DNA from: Megasphaera stantonii
GTDB lineage: Bacteria > Bacillota > Negativicutes > Veillonellales > Megasphaeraceae
DNA length: 64,000 nucleotides
Reading direction: 5' to 3'
Assembly (NCBI RefSeq): GCF_003367905.1
Contig: NZ_CP029462.1
Span: 1,550,001-1,614,000 of the forward strand
Shown here: piece by piece, positions 9,150 through 17,710 of the stretch
Layout of the letters: every line of letters starts with the position of its first letter
How positions within the stretch are numbered: position 1 is the first letter of the stretch
Translations under genes and position numbers: made by a program
Notes under the pieces: model-generated
Databases searched by the model: none
The model's input: the letters and a program-made list of their open reading frames with translations, nothing else
What the model was told of the DNA's origin: nothing

Positions 9150-9928
9150 TGCTGTTCGATACGCACTGCCACATTACGTCGGGCTCGTATACCAAAGACC
9201 GGGAAGACGTGATCCAGCGGGCCTTTGACGCCGGCATGAAATATATGATGTGCCCCGGTACGGACGTGCCGTCGTCTGCGGCGGCCGTCGCCCTGAGCCA
9301 TCAGTACAAGGAAGTCTACGCCGCCGTTGGCATCCATCCCGAAGACGCGGCGTCGGCGACTCCCGAAGGCTTCGAGCAGATTCGCCAGTGGCTCAAGACG
9401 GAGCCGAAGGTCGTGGCTATTGGCGAAGTCGGCCTCGATTATTACTGGCCCGAGCCGTCCCACGAAATCCAGCAGGAAGTATTTATCGAGCAGATCAAGA
9501 TGGCCCTCGAATTCGACATGCCCCTGGATATTCATGACCGGGAAGCCCACGGCGACACGATGGACCTCCTGCGCAAATACGGCAAGGGGACGCGGGGCGT
9601 CTTCCACTGCTATTCGGGGAGCCTCGAAATGGCCGAAGAGCTCATCAAGATGGGCTATTACATCGGCTTTACAGGTACTATGGTGTTCCCGAAGTCGACG
9701 AAGCTCAAGCGCATCGCCGCCGAACTGCCCATCGACCGCATCCTCATCGAAACGGACTGCCCGTACCTTACGCCGCCGCCGTACCGGGGCAAGCGGAACG
9801 AACCGGCCTACGTCCAGTACGTAGCCGACGAAATCGCCCGCCTGCGGGGCATGACGACGGAAGAAGTGCGGCAGATTACCCTGGAAAACGGCAAGCGCAT
9901 CTTCGGCATCACCGGTGACGAAGGATGA
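9149..9928 (+). CDS. tatD: TatD family metal-dependent hydrolase
   Basis: TIM-barrel metal hydrolase (259 aa) of the TatD/YabD family, linked to 3'-5' DNase and D-aminoacyl-tRNA-related activities in other species. Metal ligands are visible as 'DTHCH' at the start, 'GEVGLDYYW', 'DIHDREAH', 'VFHCYSG' and 'ETDCPYL'. The start overlaps the metG stop (TGATG), the arrangement common in Firmicutes. The next gene overlaps its stop by ATGA. The exact physiological substrate is unknown. Confidence 0.9.
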   Translation: MLFDTHCHITSGSYTKDREDVIQRAFDAGMKYMMCPGTDVPSSAAAVALSHQYKEVYAAVGIHPEDAASATPEGFEQIRQWLKTEPKVVAIGEVGLDYYWPEPSHEIQQEVFIEQIKMALEFDMPLDIHDREAHGDTMDLLRKYGKGTRGVFHCYSGSLEMAEELIKMGYYIGFTGTMVFPKSTKLKRIAAELPIDRILIETDCPYLTPPPYRGKRNEPAYVQYVADEIARLRGMTTEEVRQITLENGKRIFGITGDEG

Positions 9929-10188
9929 CGCGGCCGAAGATCAAGCTGACGCTCATCGATAAGAAGGGCCCCTGCGGATGCCATCGGGGCCACCGCATCG
10001 GCGATACCTTTGATTACGACACGGAGCGGGGCAAGCTCTGCCCCATGGCGATGCACGTCGCCTTTCCCTACGTCGATATCCTGCGCTATGGCGGCGCCAT
10101 TCCGGGACAGCCCGAGGGCACGGCTGTCTTCTGCTGCCCCGACGCCGACGTCATCAACGTATTCAAAGCGGAAATCGTAACGGAATAA
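9925..10188 (+). CDS. TIGR04076 family protein
   Basis: Small protein (87 aa) matching the TIGR04076 family by its Cys-rich start 'GPCGCHRGHRIGD', the central 'CPMAMH' and the 'CCPDAD' near the end. The cysteines suggest metal or redox chemistry, but the family has no established function. Its ATG overlaps the tatD stop (ATGA), so it is the distal gene of the metG-tatD transcript. Confidence 0.75.
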   Translation: MTRPKIKLTLIDKKGPCGCHRGHRIGDTFDYDTERGKLCPMAMHVAFPYVDILRYGGAIPGQPEGTAVFCCPDADVINVFKAEIVTE

Positions 10189-10193
10189 CAACG

Positions 10194-10230
10194 AAGCAGC
10201 AGGCCGGTCCCGCGGGGCAGCCTGCTGCTT
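10194..10230 (+). terminator. possible terminator hairpin
   Basis: Perfect 11-bp stem (10194-10204 with 10220-10230) and 15-nt loop directly after the TIGR04076 gene. It lacks a T run, so it may act as a weak terminator or an mRNA-end stabiliser. Confidence 0.5.
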
Positions 10231-10273
10231 GCTATATCCTGTGATATTATTTGCTGCAAAGGAGCGAATCGGC

Positions 10274-11257
10274 ATGATCCAACAGCTGTACCACAACCCC
10301 GACATCTACCAGATTCACGTAGATTTGCCGGACAACCCCCTGAAATACCTCAACTCGTACGTCGTCAAGGGGCCGACGCGCCACCTGGTCATCGACACGG
10401 GGTTCAACCGGCCCGAATGCCAGGCGGCCTTGTGCGGCGGCCTGCGCGAGTTGGACGTCGACCTGAGCCGGACGGACTTGTTTCTGACCCACCTCCACGG
10501 CGACCACAGCGGCCTCGTCGGCTTGTTTACCGCCGCCGGCTGCCCCGTATACATGAATGAAATAGACTATACCTATTTGTGCGACGAACACGCCGGACAA
10601 GCCTGGCAGTTCATCGAAGACACGTACATGAAGGAAGGCATGCCGCCGGAGGACATCAAGAGCCAGTTCACCAATCAGGCCCGCCGCTACTCGCCGCGCA
10701 TCGATTTCCCCATCCATGCCGTAGCCGACGGCGACGTCGTGCGCCTGGCCGACATCGACTTTCACGTCATTCATACGCCGGGACACACGAAGGGTATCTG
10801 CTGCCTCTACCTGCCGGAGCAGGAAATCTTCTTCACCAGCGACCACATCCTCTTCGACATTACGCCGAACATCCAGGTGTGGCCCAATATGAGCGATTCG
10901 TTGGACCATTACCTGGAAAGCCTGGAAAAGGTGCGGAGCCTGCCGGTCAAGCTGGCCCTGCCGGGACACCGCAAGGGCAGTACGTCCATCGTCGGGCGCA
11001 TCGACGAAATCAAGGAACACCACCGCCGCCGCCTGAACGAAGTCCTGTCCATCGCCGCCGCCCAGCCGGGCTCGACGGCCTACGACATCGCTCCCCATAT
11101 GACCTGGTCCATGCGCGGCAAGAAGTGGCATGAATTCCCGCCGACGCAGAAATGGTTCGCCATGGGCGAGACCCTAGCCCACATCGAATACCTGCTCCAT
11201 CACGGCCAGCTGCGCCGGGAAGAGCAGGGCGGATTGTTCCGCTATTATCCCGTATAA
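10274..11257 (+). CDS. MBL-fold metallo-hydrolase
   Basis: Metallo-beta-lactamase-fold hydrolase (327 aa). The metal site is 'THLHGDHSG' (HxHxDH), and later ligands are in 'TPGHTKG', 'SDH' and 'LPGHRKG'. A C-terminal helical segment ('GSTAYDIAPHM...') resembles the winged-helix tail found in LACTB2-like and RNase-like members. AAAGGAG lies 9 nt before the ATG at 10274; a longer frame from 10229 lacks a ribosome site. Substrate unknown: thioester, phosphodiester and lactone hydrolysis are all possible for the fold. Confidence 0.8.
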   Translation: MIQQLYHNPDIYQIHVDLPDNPLKYLNSYVVKGPTRHLVIDTGFNRPECQAALCGGLRELDVDLSRTDLFLTHLHGDHSGLVGLFTAAGCPVYMNEIDYTYLCDEHAGQAWQFIEDTYMKEGMPPEDIKSQFTNQARRYSPRIDFPIHAVADGDVVRLADIDFHVIHTPGHTKGICCLYLPEQEIFFTSDHILFDITPNIQVWPNMSDSLDHYLESLEKVRSLPVKLALPGHRKGSTSIVGRIDEIKEHHRRRLNEVLSIAAAQPGSTAYDIAPHMTWSMRGKKWHEFPPTQKWFAMGETLAHIEYLLHHGQLRREEQGGLFRYYPV

Positions 11258-11265
11258 GGGAATGC

Positions 11266-11304
11266 AAAAAGACTCGTACTGCACGGAAGCGTACGAGTCT
11301 TTTT
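11266..11304. terminator. bidirectional intrinsic terminator
   Basis: Perfect 14-bp stem (11266-11279 with 11291-11304) whose A and T ends serve both strands. It lies between the convergent MBL hydrolase and methionine gamma-lyase genes. Confidence 0.9.
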
Positions 11305-11319
11305 ATGAAGAGGGGACAC

Positions 11320-12522
11320 TTATTTTGCAATCAAGTTCAAAGCTTGTTCCAGGTCGGCGATGATGTCTTCTGCGTTTTCTAGCCCTACGGACAGGCGGAC
11401 CAGCCCTTCGCTGATGCCGGCCATTTTTAATTCGTCCGGCGTGTAGGTCGAATGAGTCATGGATGCGGCGTGCTCGATGAGGGTTTCGGCGTCGCCTAAG
11501 GACACGGCCAGCTTGCAGAGTTTGACGTTGTCCATGACGACGGCTCCTTCGGCCTTGCCGCCCTTGAGCTCAAAGGAAATCATGCCGCCGGGCAGGGCCA
11601 TCTGCTTCTTAGCCAGGTCGTACTGGGGGAAGCTCTTGAGGCCGGGATAGCTGACCGAGGCTACGGCCGGGTGGTCTTCCAGGAATGCGGCTACCTTCAT
11701 GGCGTTGGCGCAGTGCCGTTCCATGCGGATTTCCAGCGTTTTCAGGCCGCGGGCGATGAGGAAGGCGTCGAAGGGGCTCAGGACGGAGCCTGTCATGTCC
11801 TTGATGCCGAAGAGGCGGACCTGGTCGATGTAGTCCTTGCGGCCGCAGACGAAGCCGGCGATGACGTCGCCGTGGCCGTTCAGGTACTTCGTCGCCGAGT
11901 GGACGACGATATCGGCGCCCAATTCGACGGGCCGCTGGATGTAGGGCGTGCAGAAGGTGTTGTCGACGACGACTTGGCAGCCCTCGATCTGGTGGGCCAT
12001 GGCGCTGATTGTTTCGATATCCATGATTTTCAGCGTCGGGTTGGCCGGCGTTTCCAGATAGACGGCCTTCGTGTCAGGGCGCAGGGCCTTCTGCACGGCG
12101 TCTAGATCGGTCATGTCGACGAAGGTCACGTCGACGCCGTAGCGGGTCAGGCCGTGGTTCATGAGGGCGAAGGTGCAGCCGTACAGCGTTTCGCTGGCTA
12201 CGAGGTGGCCGCCCTGCCCCAGGAGAGTCCACAGGGCCGAGGAAATAGCACCCATGCCCGAGCCGGCGGACACGCAGGATTCCGTGCCTTCCAGCAGGGC
12301 GATTTTTTCTTCGGCGACGGCGCAGGTCGGGTTTCCCAAGCGGCTGTAAATGTAGCCGTCCTCCTGCAGGGCGAAGCGGCTGCCGCCCTGGGCGGCCGAG
12401 TCGAAGACAAAGGTCGACGTCTGATAGATCGGGGCGGATAAGGCTCCGAACGTATTGGGCGCGGCTCCGCCGTGAATAGCCCGCGTAGCAAATCCTAACT
12501 GCATTAATTCTTCTCGTTTCAT
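11320..12522 (-). CDS. megL: methionine gamma-lyase
   Basis: PLP enzyme (400 aa) of the Cys/Met metabolism family that splits L-methionine into methanethiol, ammonia and 2-oxobutyrate. The gamma-lyase assignment rests on 'YGCT' with Cys at residue 116 and Tyr at 114, the same numbering as the Pseudomonas putida enzyme, where that Cys marks MGL. The PLP lysine is K212 in 'SATKYLNGHGD'. AAGGAGG lies 9 nt upstream of the chosen ATG. It is transcribed divergently from a LysR gene, and a shared dyad plus the nearby NhaC-type carrier suggests methionine-inducible uptake and breakdown. Cystathionine gamma-lyase activity is the main alternative. Confidence 0.88.
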   Translation of the reverse strand: MKREELMQLGFATRAIHGGAAPNTFGALSAPIYQTSTFVFDSAAQGGSRFALQEDGYIYSRLGNPTCAVAEEKIALLEGTESCVSAGSGMGAISSALWTLLGQGGHLVASETLYGCTFALMNHGLTRYGVDVTFVDMTDLDAVQKALRPDTKAVYLETPANPTLKIMDIETISAMAHQIEGCQVVVDNTFCTPYIQRPVELGADIVVHSATKYLNGHGDVIAGFVCGRKDYIDQVRLFGIKDMTGSVLSPFDAFLIARGLKTLEIRMERHCANAMKVAAFLEDHPAVASVSYPGLKSFPQYDLAKKQMALPGGMISFELKGGKAEGAVVMDNVKLCKLAVSLGDAETLIEHAASMTHSTYTPDELKMAGISEGLVRLSVGLENAEDIIADLEQALNLIAK

Positions 12523-12600
12523 AAGTACCAGCCTCCTTGTCATACTATCGGCATGTATATAAATCCGAATGGCGAGGGCTTATCGGGCCCTCTTGCTATC

Positions 12601-12625
12601 TCAAAGTATATCAGCTATACTTTGA
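12601..12625. promoter_or_regulatory. 10-bp inverted repeat over the megL -10 region
   Basis: TCAAAGTATA, 5-nt gap, TATACTTTGA is a perfect dyad in the megL/LysR intergenic region. It contains the best -10 for megL (TATACT on the minus strand, 12610-12605). It could be an operator for a second regulator or part of the megL 5' end. Confidence 0.45.
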
Positions 12626-12654
12626 CTTGAATAATATCGGGTAATGCCAATAAA

Positions 12655-12673
12655 CCATAGATAAAAACTATGG
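12655..12673. promoter_or_regulatory. predicted LysR operator, megL/LysR intergenic
   Basis: CCATAG-N7-CTATGG, 19 bp. The same dyad geometry recurs at 13655-13673 before the NhaC-type gene. Its centre is 56.5 bp from the megL -10 centre, placing it near -66 of megL, the usual site for a LysR activator. Confidence 0.6.
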
Positions 12674-12695
12674 AATAACGAGGAGGCGACAAAAT

Positions 12696-13628
12696 ATGAC
12701 GCTGCAGCAGCTTAGGTATATCGTGGAGGTGTATAAGTGCGGGTCCATTACGGAGGCAGCCCACCGGCTGTTTATTGCCCAGCCGAGCCTGAGCAAGGCC
12801 ATTAAGGACGTAGAGGACGAATTTCACATTACGATTTTAAAGCGCGGCCGCCACGGCGCGTCGTTTACGGAAGACGGCATGAAATTTCTCCAGTTTGCCC
12901 ATCGGGTTCTGGACGCGTCCGACGACATCTACGAGTATTTCTCTCAGGGCCAGCCTAAGGAAAAGGATATCTATCTGTCCGTATCGTCGCAGCACTACAT
13001 GTTCCCCGTCGACGCGCTGATACGGTTCATGCAGCGGAAGGCCGGCGCGGCGGGCTACGTCGCGCGCATTCGGGAGGTCAAGACGCTGCAGGTCGTACAG
13101 GACGTCCTCGTGCAGGACAGCCAGATCGGGATTTTATATGTGTCCGACCTCATCGCCTCGTATATGCACCGGCTGTTTGAGAAAAACAACTTGGAGTTTA
13201 TCCCCTTTTATAAATTCCCGCCCTACGTCTATCTCAGCAAGCGTCATCCCCTGGCGGGGCAGAAATCGCTGACCGTGCAGAAGCTGGCCCGCTATCCCTA
13301 TGTGCGGTATGAGCAGGGAGGCGATCCCTATCAGTTTTCCGAAGAATTCGTCATACCGGAAATCTGCTCCCAAAAGGTCGTCTACGTGACGGACCGCTCG
13401 ACGATGTTCAGCATCTTGTCCCATACGGACGCCTACAATCTGGGCACGGGCTGCCTGATTCCTTCCGTTGCCAGCGACGACATTACGGCTATTCCCCTCA
13501 AAGGGGAATTCGGCGGCATGACGATCGGCTGGATACAGCTCAAGAACATGTCTCTCAGCGCGGAAATGGAAGAATACATCCGCCTCCTGCGGGAATCGCT
13601 GTGCCAGGTAGCCCATGTCAGGACATAG
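12696..13628 (+). CDS. LysR-family regulator of the methionine-degradation unit
   Basis: LysR-type regulator (310 aa). The N-terminal winged helix-turn-helix (residues 1-60, 'SITEAAHRLFIAQPSLSKAI') is followed by a periplasmic-binding-like effector domain. GAGGAGG precedes the ATG. It sits between divergent megL and the co-directional NhaC-type carrier, both preceded by the same dyad, so it most likely activates both genes in response to methionine or a derived metabolite. The effector is inferred from the target genes only. Confidence 0.87.
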   Translation: MTLQQLRYIVEVYKCGSITEAAHRLFIAQPSLSKAIKDVEDEFHITILKRGRHGASFTEDGMKFLQFAHRVLDASDDIYEYFSQGQPKEKDIYLSVSSQHYMFPVDALIRFMQRKAGAAGYVARIREVKTLQVVQDVLVQDSQIGILYVSDLIASYMHRLFEKNNLEFIPFYKFPPYVYLSKRHPLAGQKSLTVQKLARYPYVRYEQGGDPYQFSEEFVIPEICSQKVVYVTDRSTMFSILSHTDAYNLGTGCLIPSVASDDITAIPLKGEFGGMTIGWIQLKNMSLSAEMEEYIRLLRESLCQVAHVRT

Positions 13629-13654
13629 GATATATCCTGGGATGAATTTCCTAT

Positions 13655-13673
13655 CCATATAAAATATCTATGG
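13655..13673. promoter_or_regulatory. predicted LysR operator, NhaC promoter
   Basis: CCATAT-N7-CTATGG, matching the 12655-12673 dyad in length and followed by the same GGAATA. It is centred 56.5 bp before a TATCAT -10 at 13718-13723, i.e. near -66. Confidence 0.6.
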
Positions 13674-13805
13674 AATACTGTTACGGATATATATTTTTTG
13701 TTTGCCGCCGTTCATGGTATCATGAAGGAAAAATACATATGCCGCGGACGTATGTATATCTTGCGTGAAGAGTTTGATTATTTTTATACAGGAAGGAGCG
13801 AATAC

Positions 13806-15212
13806 ATGGATATTAAGGAAGAAATCAAAACGGGGAAAAAGCTGCTTCGCCAATCCGCCGTCGAGCCGAGCGGAAAGGCACTGATTCCCTTCGCCATCTT
13901 TGTCATCGTGTATTTAGGCTGCGGCGTCATCTTGGAATATCAAGGGGCGGAAATGGCCTTTTATCAGTTCCCGGCGCCGCTGGCAGCGATTATCGGCGTC
14001 ATGGCCGCCTTCGTCTTGCTGACGGGGAGCTTTGACGAGAAGTTTGAGACCTTCGTCCGGGGCTGCGGCGATTCGAACATCCTCATCATGTGCATTATCT
14101 ACCTGCTGGCCGGGGGCTTTGCCGCCGTGTGCAATGCCAGCGGCTGTCTGGACTCGACGGTCAACCTGGGGTTGACCTATATTCCGGCAGAATACTTGGC
14201 TGCAGGGATTTTCATCATTTCCGGCTTCATCGCGACGGCTACGGGCACGTCCTGCGGCAGCGCCGCCGCCGTCGGGCCCATCGCCATTGCTGTCGCCGAC
14301 AAGGCGGGCATTTCCCTGCCCTTTATCATGGGCTGCGTTATCGGCGGCATCATGCTGGGCGACAACCTGTCCATCATTTCCGACACGACCATCGCGTCGA
14401 CGCGGACTCAGGGCTGCGAAATGAAGGACAAGTTCAAGCTGAATTTCTGGCTGACCTTAGCGCCGGCAGTCATTACGGTCATCTTACTCATCGCCTTCGG
14501 CGAATCGGGAGCCGGCGCGACGTCGGGGCCTTACGAATTCGACTGGATCAAGGTCTTGCCGTATATCGCCGTGCTGGTGACGGCCGTCATGGGCGTGAAC
14601 GTGTTCGTCGTCCTCGTAGGCGGTATTTTCCTGGCCGGAGCCATCGGCCTGTGGTACGGCGCGCTGGCTCCCTTGTCCTTTGCCCAGGCCATATATAAGG
14701 GCTTCCTCAGCATGAGCGACATTTTCCTCCTGTCCTTATTCACCGGCGGCCTGGCGGAAATGGTCAGCCGCGCCGGCGGCATCGCCTTCCTGCTGGACCG
14801 GGTGCAGCGCTTTATCCACGGGAAGAATTCGGCCGAGCTGGGGATTTCGGCCCTCGTGTCCATTACGGACATCGCCCTGGCCAACAATACCGTGGCCATC
14901 ATCATCAACGGCGAAGTCGCCAAGGGAATCTGCTGTACCTTCCGCGTCGACCCGCGCCGCAGCGCCGCGTTGCTCAGCACCTTTTCCTCCATCTTCCAGG
15001 GCCTCATCCCCTACGGCGCCCAGATGCTCATTGTGACCAGCTTCGCCGCCGGCAGAGTCTCGCCGCTGGAAGTCATCCCCTACGCCTGGTTCATTTACCT
15101 CTTAGCCATTTCAGCTATCGTCTCGGTTTTCATCCCCTTTTCTGACGGCTTTATCAAGAAAGACCCGTGGAACTTTGAAACGGGGAAGCCGCAGAGCAAG
15201 TCGGCTCTGTAA
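13806..15212 (+). CDS. NhaC-family carrier, probable methionine transporter
   Basis: Polytopic membrane protein (468 aa) of the NhaC Na+/H+ antiporter family with about 11-12 hydrophobic segments. 'GTSCGSAAAVGPIAIAVADKAG' and 'GDNLSIISDTTIAS' are typical conserved transport-site stretches. The start at 13806 has GGAAGGAG about 6 nt upstream. The family includes organic-acid and amino-acid carriers, and comparative genomics has proposed NhaC-type 'MetT' methionine transporters. The shared operator with megL favours methionine or a related amino acid over simple ion exchange. Confidence 0.8.
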   Translation: MDIKEEIKTGKKLLRQSAVEPSGKALIPFAIFVIVYLGCGVILEYQGAEMAFYQFPAPLAAIIGVMAAFVLLTGSFDEKFETFVRGCGDSNILIMCIIYLLAGGFAAVCNASGCLDSTVNLGLTYIPAEYLAAGIFIISGFIATATGTSCGSAAAVGPIAIAVADKAGISLPFIMGCVIGGIMLGDNLSIISDTTIASTRTQGCEMKDKFKLNFWLTLAPAVITVILLIAFGESGAGATSGPYEFDWIKVLPYIAVLVTAVMGVNVFVVLVGGIFLAGAIGLWYGALAPLSFAQAIYKGFLSMSDIFLLSLFTGGLAEMVSRAGGIAFLLDRVQRFIHGKNSAELGISALVSITDIALANNTVAIIINGEVAKGICCTFRVDPRRSAALLSTFSSIFQGLIPYGAQMLIVTSFAAGRVSPLEVIPYAWFIYLLAISAIVSVFIPFSDGFIKKDPWNFETGKPQSKSAL

Positions 15213-15233
15213 TTTCATAGGACGTTCGTGCAG

Positions 15234-15266
15234 ACCTGCCCTCGTATTGCCGGGGGCAGGTTTTTT
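15234..15266 (+). terminator. intrinsic terminator after the NhaC-type gene
   Basis: 8-bp GC-rich stem (15234-15241 with 15254-15261) and a T run to 15266. Confidence 0.88.
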
Positions 15267-15279
15267 CTGTGTGAACTAG

Positions 15280-15309
15280 TTGACCGAAAAAAGAATACTT
15301 TGCTATAAT
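15280..15309 (+). promoter_or_regulatory. predicted promoter of the DeoR gene
   Basis: TTGACC (15280-15285), 18-nt spacer, TATAAT (15304-15309). The 9-mer AACATAAAA occurs twice just downstream (15314-15322 and 15334-15342) and once after the pdxA2 promoter, making it a candidate site for the DeoR regulator. Confidence 0.65.
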
Positions 15310-15382
15310 GAGTAACATAAAAGAACAAATAAAAACATAAAATTTAGAAATCTAGGCTATATACCCTAAAGGAGGAGTACCC

Positions 15383-16150
15383 ATGCTGCCTGTAGAACGA
15401 CGGCAGTTCATTCTGGACGAACTGTATAAGAACAAGGCCGTGGCAGTAAACGAGCTGGCGCAGCAGCTCGGCGTCACGACGATGACCATACGAAGGGACT
15501 TGCAGCTGCTGGAAGACAACGGATTGGTGGAAAAGAGTCACGGCGGAGCCGTGCTGACGGAATCGCTAATCAAGGAAGCGACGTATCACAACCGCAAGCT
15601 GGTGCGGATACAAGAAAAGCGGCAGATTGCAGAAGCCGCCTTGCCGCTCATCGAATCGTCCATGAGCATTTACCTAGACGCTGGGACGACGAATTACGAA
15701 TTGGCTGAATTGATCGCCAAGAAGCGCTGGGACGGGCTGACCGTCGTCACGAACGACCTGGCCATCGCCCAGGTATTGATGCCGGCGGCGGGGCTGGACG
15801 TGATTATGCTGGGCGGCTACGTCGACGAAGAATCGGGTTCGACCTGCGGCGCCTTGGCTACGAACATGGTCCGGCAGATGCATTTCGATTTGAACTTCCT
15901 GGGGACCCAGGCCGTGACGCCTGATTGGCGGGTCATGACGGCCAACGCCCAGAAAATTGATTTGAAGCGGGCCTGCGTGGAAGCCGCTGACAAGACCGTG
16001 CTGGCGGCGGATCATTCCAAGTTCAAAAAGCACAAGCTGCATTATATTTTTGATATCTGGGCCATGGATGTGGTCATCAGCGATTACGTCCTGGAGCCGG
16101 AGGAAGAAAAGCTGTTTCAAGAGCATAACGTGACGTTTATACACGTGTAA
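15383..16150 (+). CDS. DeoR/GlpR-family transcriptional regulator
   Basis: DeoR-type repressor (255 aa). The N-terminal HTH (residues about 6-57) has the typical 'TTMTIRRDLQLLEDNGLVEKSHGGAVL'-region pattern. The C-terminal sugar-phosphate sensor domain includes 'LDAGTTNYELA' and 'DHSKFKKHKL'. AAAGGAGG lies upstream. It is the first gene of the acid-sugar cluster and should repress it until a phosphorylated intermediate binds. The effector is inferred from family habit and from the adjacent kinase. Confidence 0.88.
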   Translation: MLPVERRQFILDELYKNKAVAVNELAQQLGVTTMTIRRDLQLLEDNGLVEKSHGGAVLTESLIKEATYHNRKLVRIQEKRQIAEAALPLIESSMSIYLDAGTTNYELAELIAKKRWDGLTVVTNDLAIAQVLMPAAGLDVIMLGGYVDEESGSTCGALATNMVRQMHFDLNFLGTQAVTPDWRVMTANAQKIDLKRACVEAADKTVLAADHSKFKKHKLHYIFDIWAMDVVISDYVLEPEEEKLFQEHNVTFIHV

Positions 16151-16162
16151 CGGAGGGATAGC

Positions 16163-17371
16163 ATGCATGAATTTGTTGTAATTGCCGACGATTTTACCGG
16201 CGCGAACGACACGGGCGTCCAGATCTGCAAGAAGGGGATTCCCGTGCGAGTGCTATTGGATGCGGCGCAGGTTGCCGGCAGCGAAGACAGCCTCGTCGTC
16301 GATACGGAGAGCCGTGTCGTATCGCCCCAGGAAGCGTACGACAAGGTCTTTGGCGCCGTACAGGCCGTCATGGCTTCCGGCGGCTGCCGCTATTTGTACA
16401 AAAAGGTGGATTCTACCCTGCGCGGCCATATACGGGAAGAAGTCCGGGCTGCTATAGACGCCTATGAGCCGGAAACGATTCTTTTCGCGCCGTCCTATCC
16501 GGCCCAGGGACGATGGGTGCAGGGGAAGCGACTGTATGTGCAGGGAACGGCGCTGCTGGATACGGAAATCGCCAAGGACCCGCGCAATCCGCTGGAGTGC
16601 GATAATATTGCCGAGCTGCTGGAGCCCTGTACGGGATCGGTTCGTCATTATGCCGTGTCCGATTTAGAAGGAGAGACCGTGCGCATTGGCGCAGGAGCCT
16701 ATACCTTTGACGCCGTGTCGCCGGACCATTTGACGTATATCGCCCGGCAGGCCGTAGATTCGGGCCGCCGGATCCTGTGGATTGGTTCCGCCGGCTTGGC
16801 GGAAGCCTTGCTGAACGTCCTGTATCCGCCGAAACCGGCCGTCGCCATCGTCGGCAGCATCAGCGGCAAGACGATGGAGCAAATCGCCTATTGCCGGGCC
16901 CAGGGCGTGCCTGTCATTCGCATCGACATGGCGAAGGCTCATCAGACCGGCAGCATACGGGAAGAGCTTGCTCAGGCGGCGGCGTTCCTGCAGAGCGGTA
17001 CGGATGTCGTCGTTACGGCGGCGGCCTGCCGGCAGGATTATGAAGACTTCGTCGCTTATGGAAAGCGGATCGGCTTGTCGACGGATGCCTTAGCCGAATG
17101 TACGAAGCGCACCCTGAGCGAGGCCGTCCCGCAGCTGCTGCAGAAGGCCGACGCGGCGGGATTGTTCCTGACTGGCGGAGACACGGCGATCGCCGTCATT
17201 CAGGCCCTGCAGTGCGCAGGCTCGCATATTCAGCAGGAAATCCTGCCGGGATTTGTGCAGGGACGACTTTGCGGCGGCCCATGGGACAGCATGGCTGTCG
17301 TCACGAAAGCCGGGGCCTTCGGCAGCAAGGCGGACATATGGGCCTGCATGCAGCGCTTGCGAATGCTGTAA
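16163..17371 (+). CDS. four-carbon acid sugar kinase (DUF1537)
   Basis: Kinase of the former DUF1537 family (402 aa), which phosphorylates acid sugars such as D-threonate or erythronate at the 4-hydroxyl. The N-terminal substrate domain begins 'VIADDFTGANDTG' and continues with 'KKVDSTLRGH'. The C-terminal nucleotide domain has 'LTGGDTAIAV' and ends in a glycine-rich 'GAFGS'. Neighbours are the DeoR regulator and a PdxA2-type dehydrogenase, the pair known from D-threonate catabolism (DtnK plus PdxA2), giving a 4-phospho acid sugar and then dihydroxyacetone phosphate. Which stereoisomer is used cannot be told here. Confidence 0.87.
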   Translation: MHEFVVIADDFTGANDTGVQICKKGIPVRVLLDAAQVAGSEDSLVVDTESRVVSPQEAYDKVFGAVQAVMASGGCRYLYKKVDSTLRGHIREEVRAAIDAYEPETILFAPSYPAQGRWVQGKRLYVQGTALLDTEIAKDPRNPLECDNIAELLEPCTGSVRHYAVSDLEGETVRIGAGAYTFDAVSPDHLTYIARQAVDSGRRILWIGSAGLAEALLNVLYPPKPAVAIVGSISGKTMEQIAYCRAQGVPVIRIDMAKAHQTGSIREELAQAAAFLQSGTDVVVTAAACRQDYEDFVAYGKRIGLSTDALAECTKRTLSEAVPQLLQKADAAGLFLTGGDTAIAVIQALQCAGSHIQQEILPGFVQGRLCGGPWDSMAVVTKAGAFGSKADIWACMQRLRML

Positions 17372-17393
17372 AGAACATAAAGCCTAAATGAAC

Positions 17394-17443
17394 GAAAAAG
17401 CTGCGGAATGGAGAAAGAATCTTCATTTCGCAGCCTTTTTGTT
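17394..17443 (+). terminator. probable terminator after the acid sugar kinase
   Basis: Imperfect stem pairing GCTGCG-GAATG with CATT-CGCAGC, followed by five T's. The 340-bp gap up to pdxA2 otherwise holds the pdxA2 promoter and A-rich leader. Confidence 0.6.
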
Positions 17444-17606
17444 TGAATATGTTTGTTTGTGTTTTGGTCATGTTAAAATATCATAATGCAGACGTATTCA
17501 GCAGTTCAGAATCATGAACTAAAATAGCCGTACAGGCTGAAATGTTGCGGCGTATCGGCCGTTGCGGCACATGATAAAAAAGCATGCCGTCGATATGACT
17601 TTTGTA

Positions 17607-17635
17607 TTGACTTATAGGGCGTTGAAATTTATAAT
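17607..17635 (+). promoter_or_regulatory. strong predicted promoter of the pdxA2 operon
   Basis: TTGACT (17607-17612), 17-nt spacer, TATAAT (17630-17635), nearly consensus. The A-rich leader after it contains AACATAAAA (17665-17673), shared with the DeoR promoter region. Confidence 0.75.
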
Positions 17636-17710
17636 AAAAGCAACAAAAATAAACAAAACAAAACAACATAAAACTTGCATATCTGTTGCTTTGTGGAAGG
17701 AGGAGCTGTC

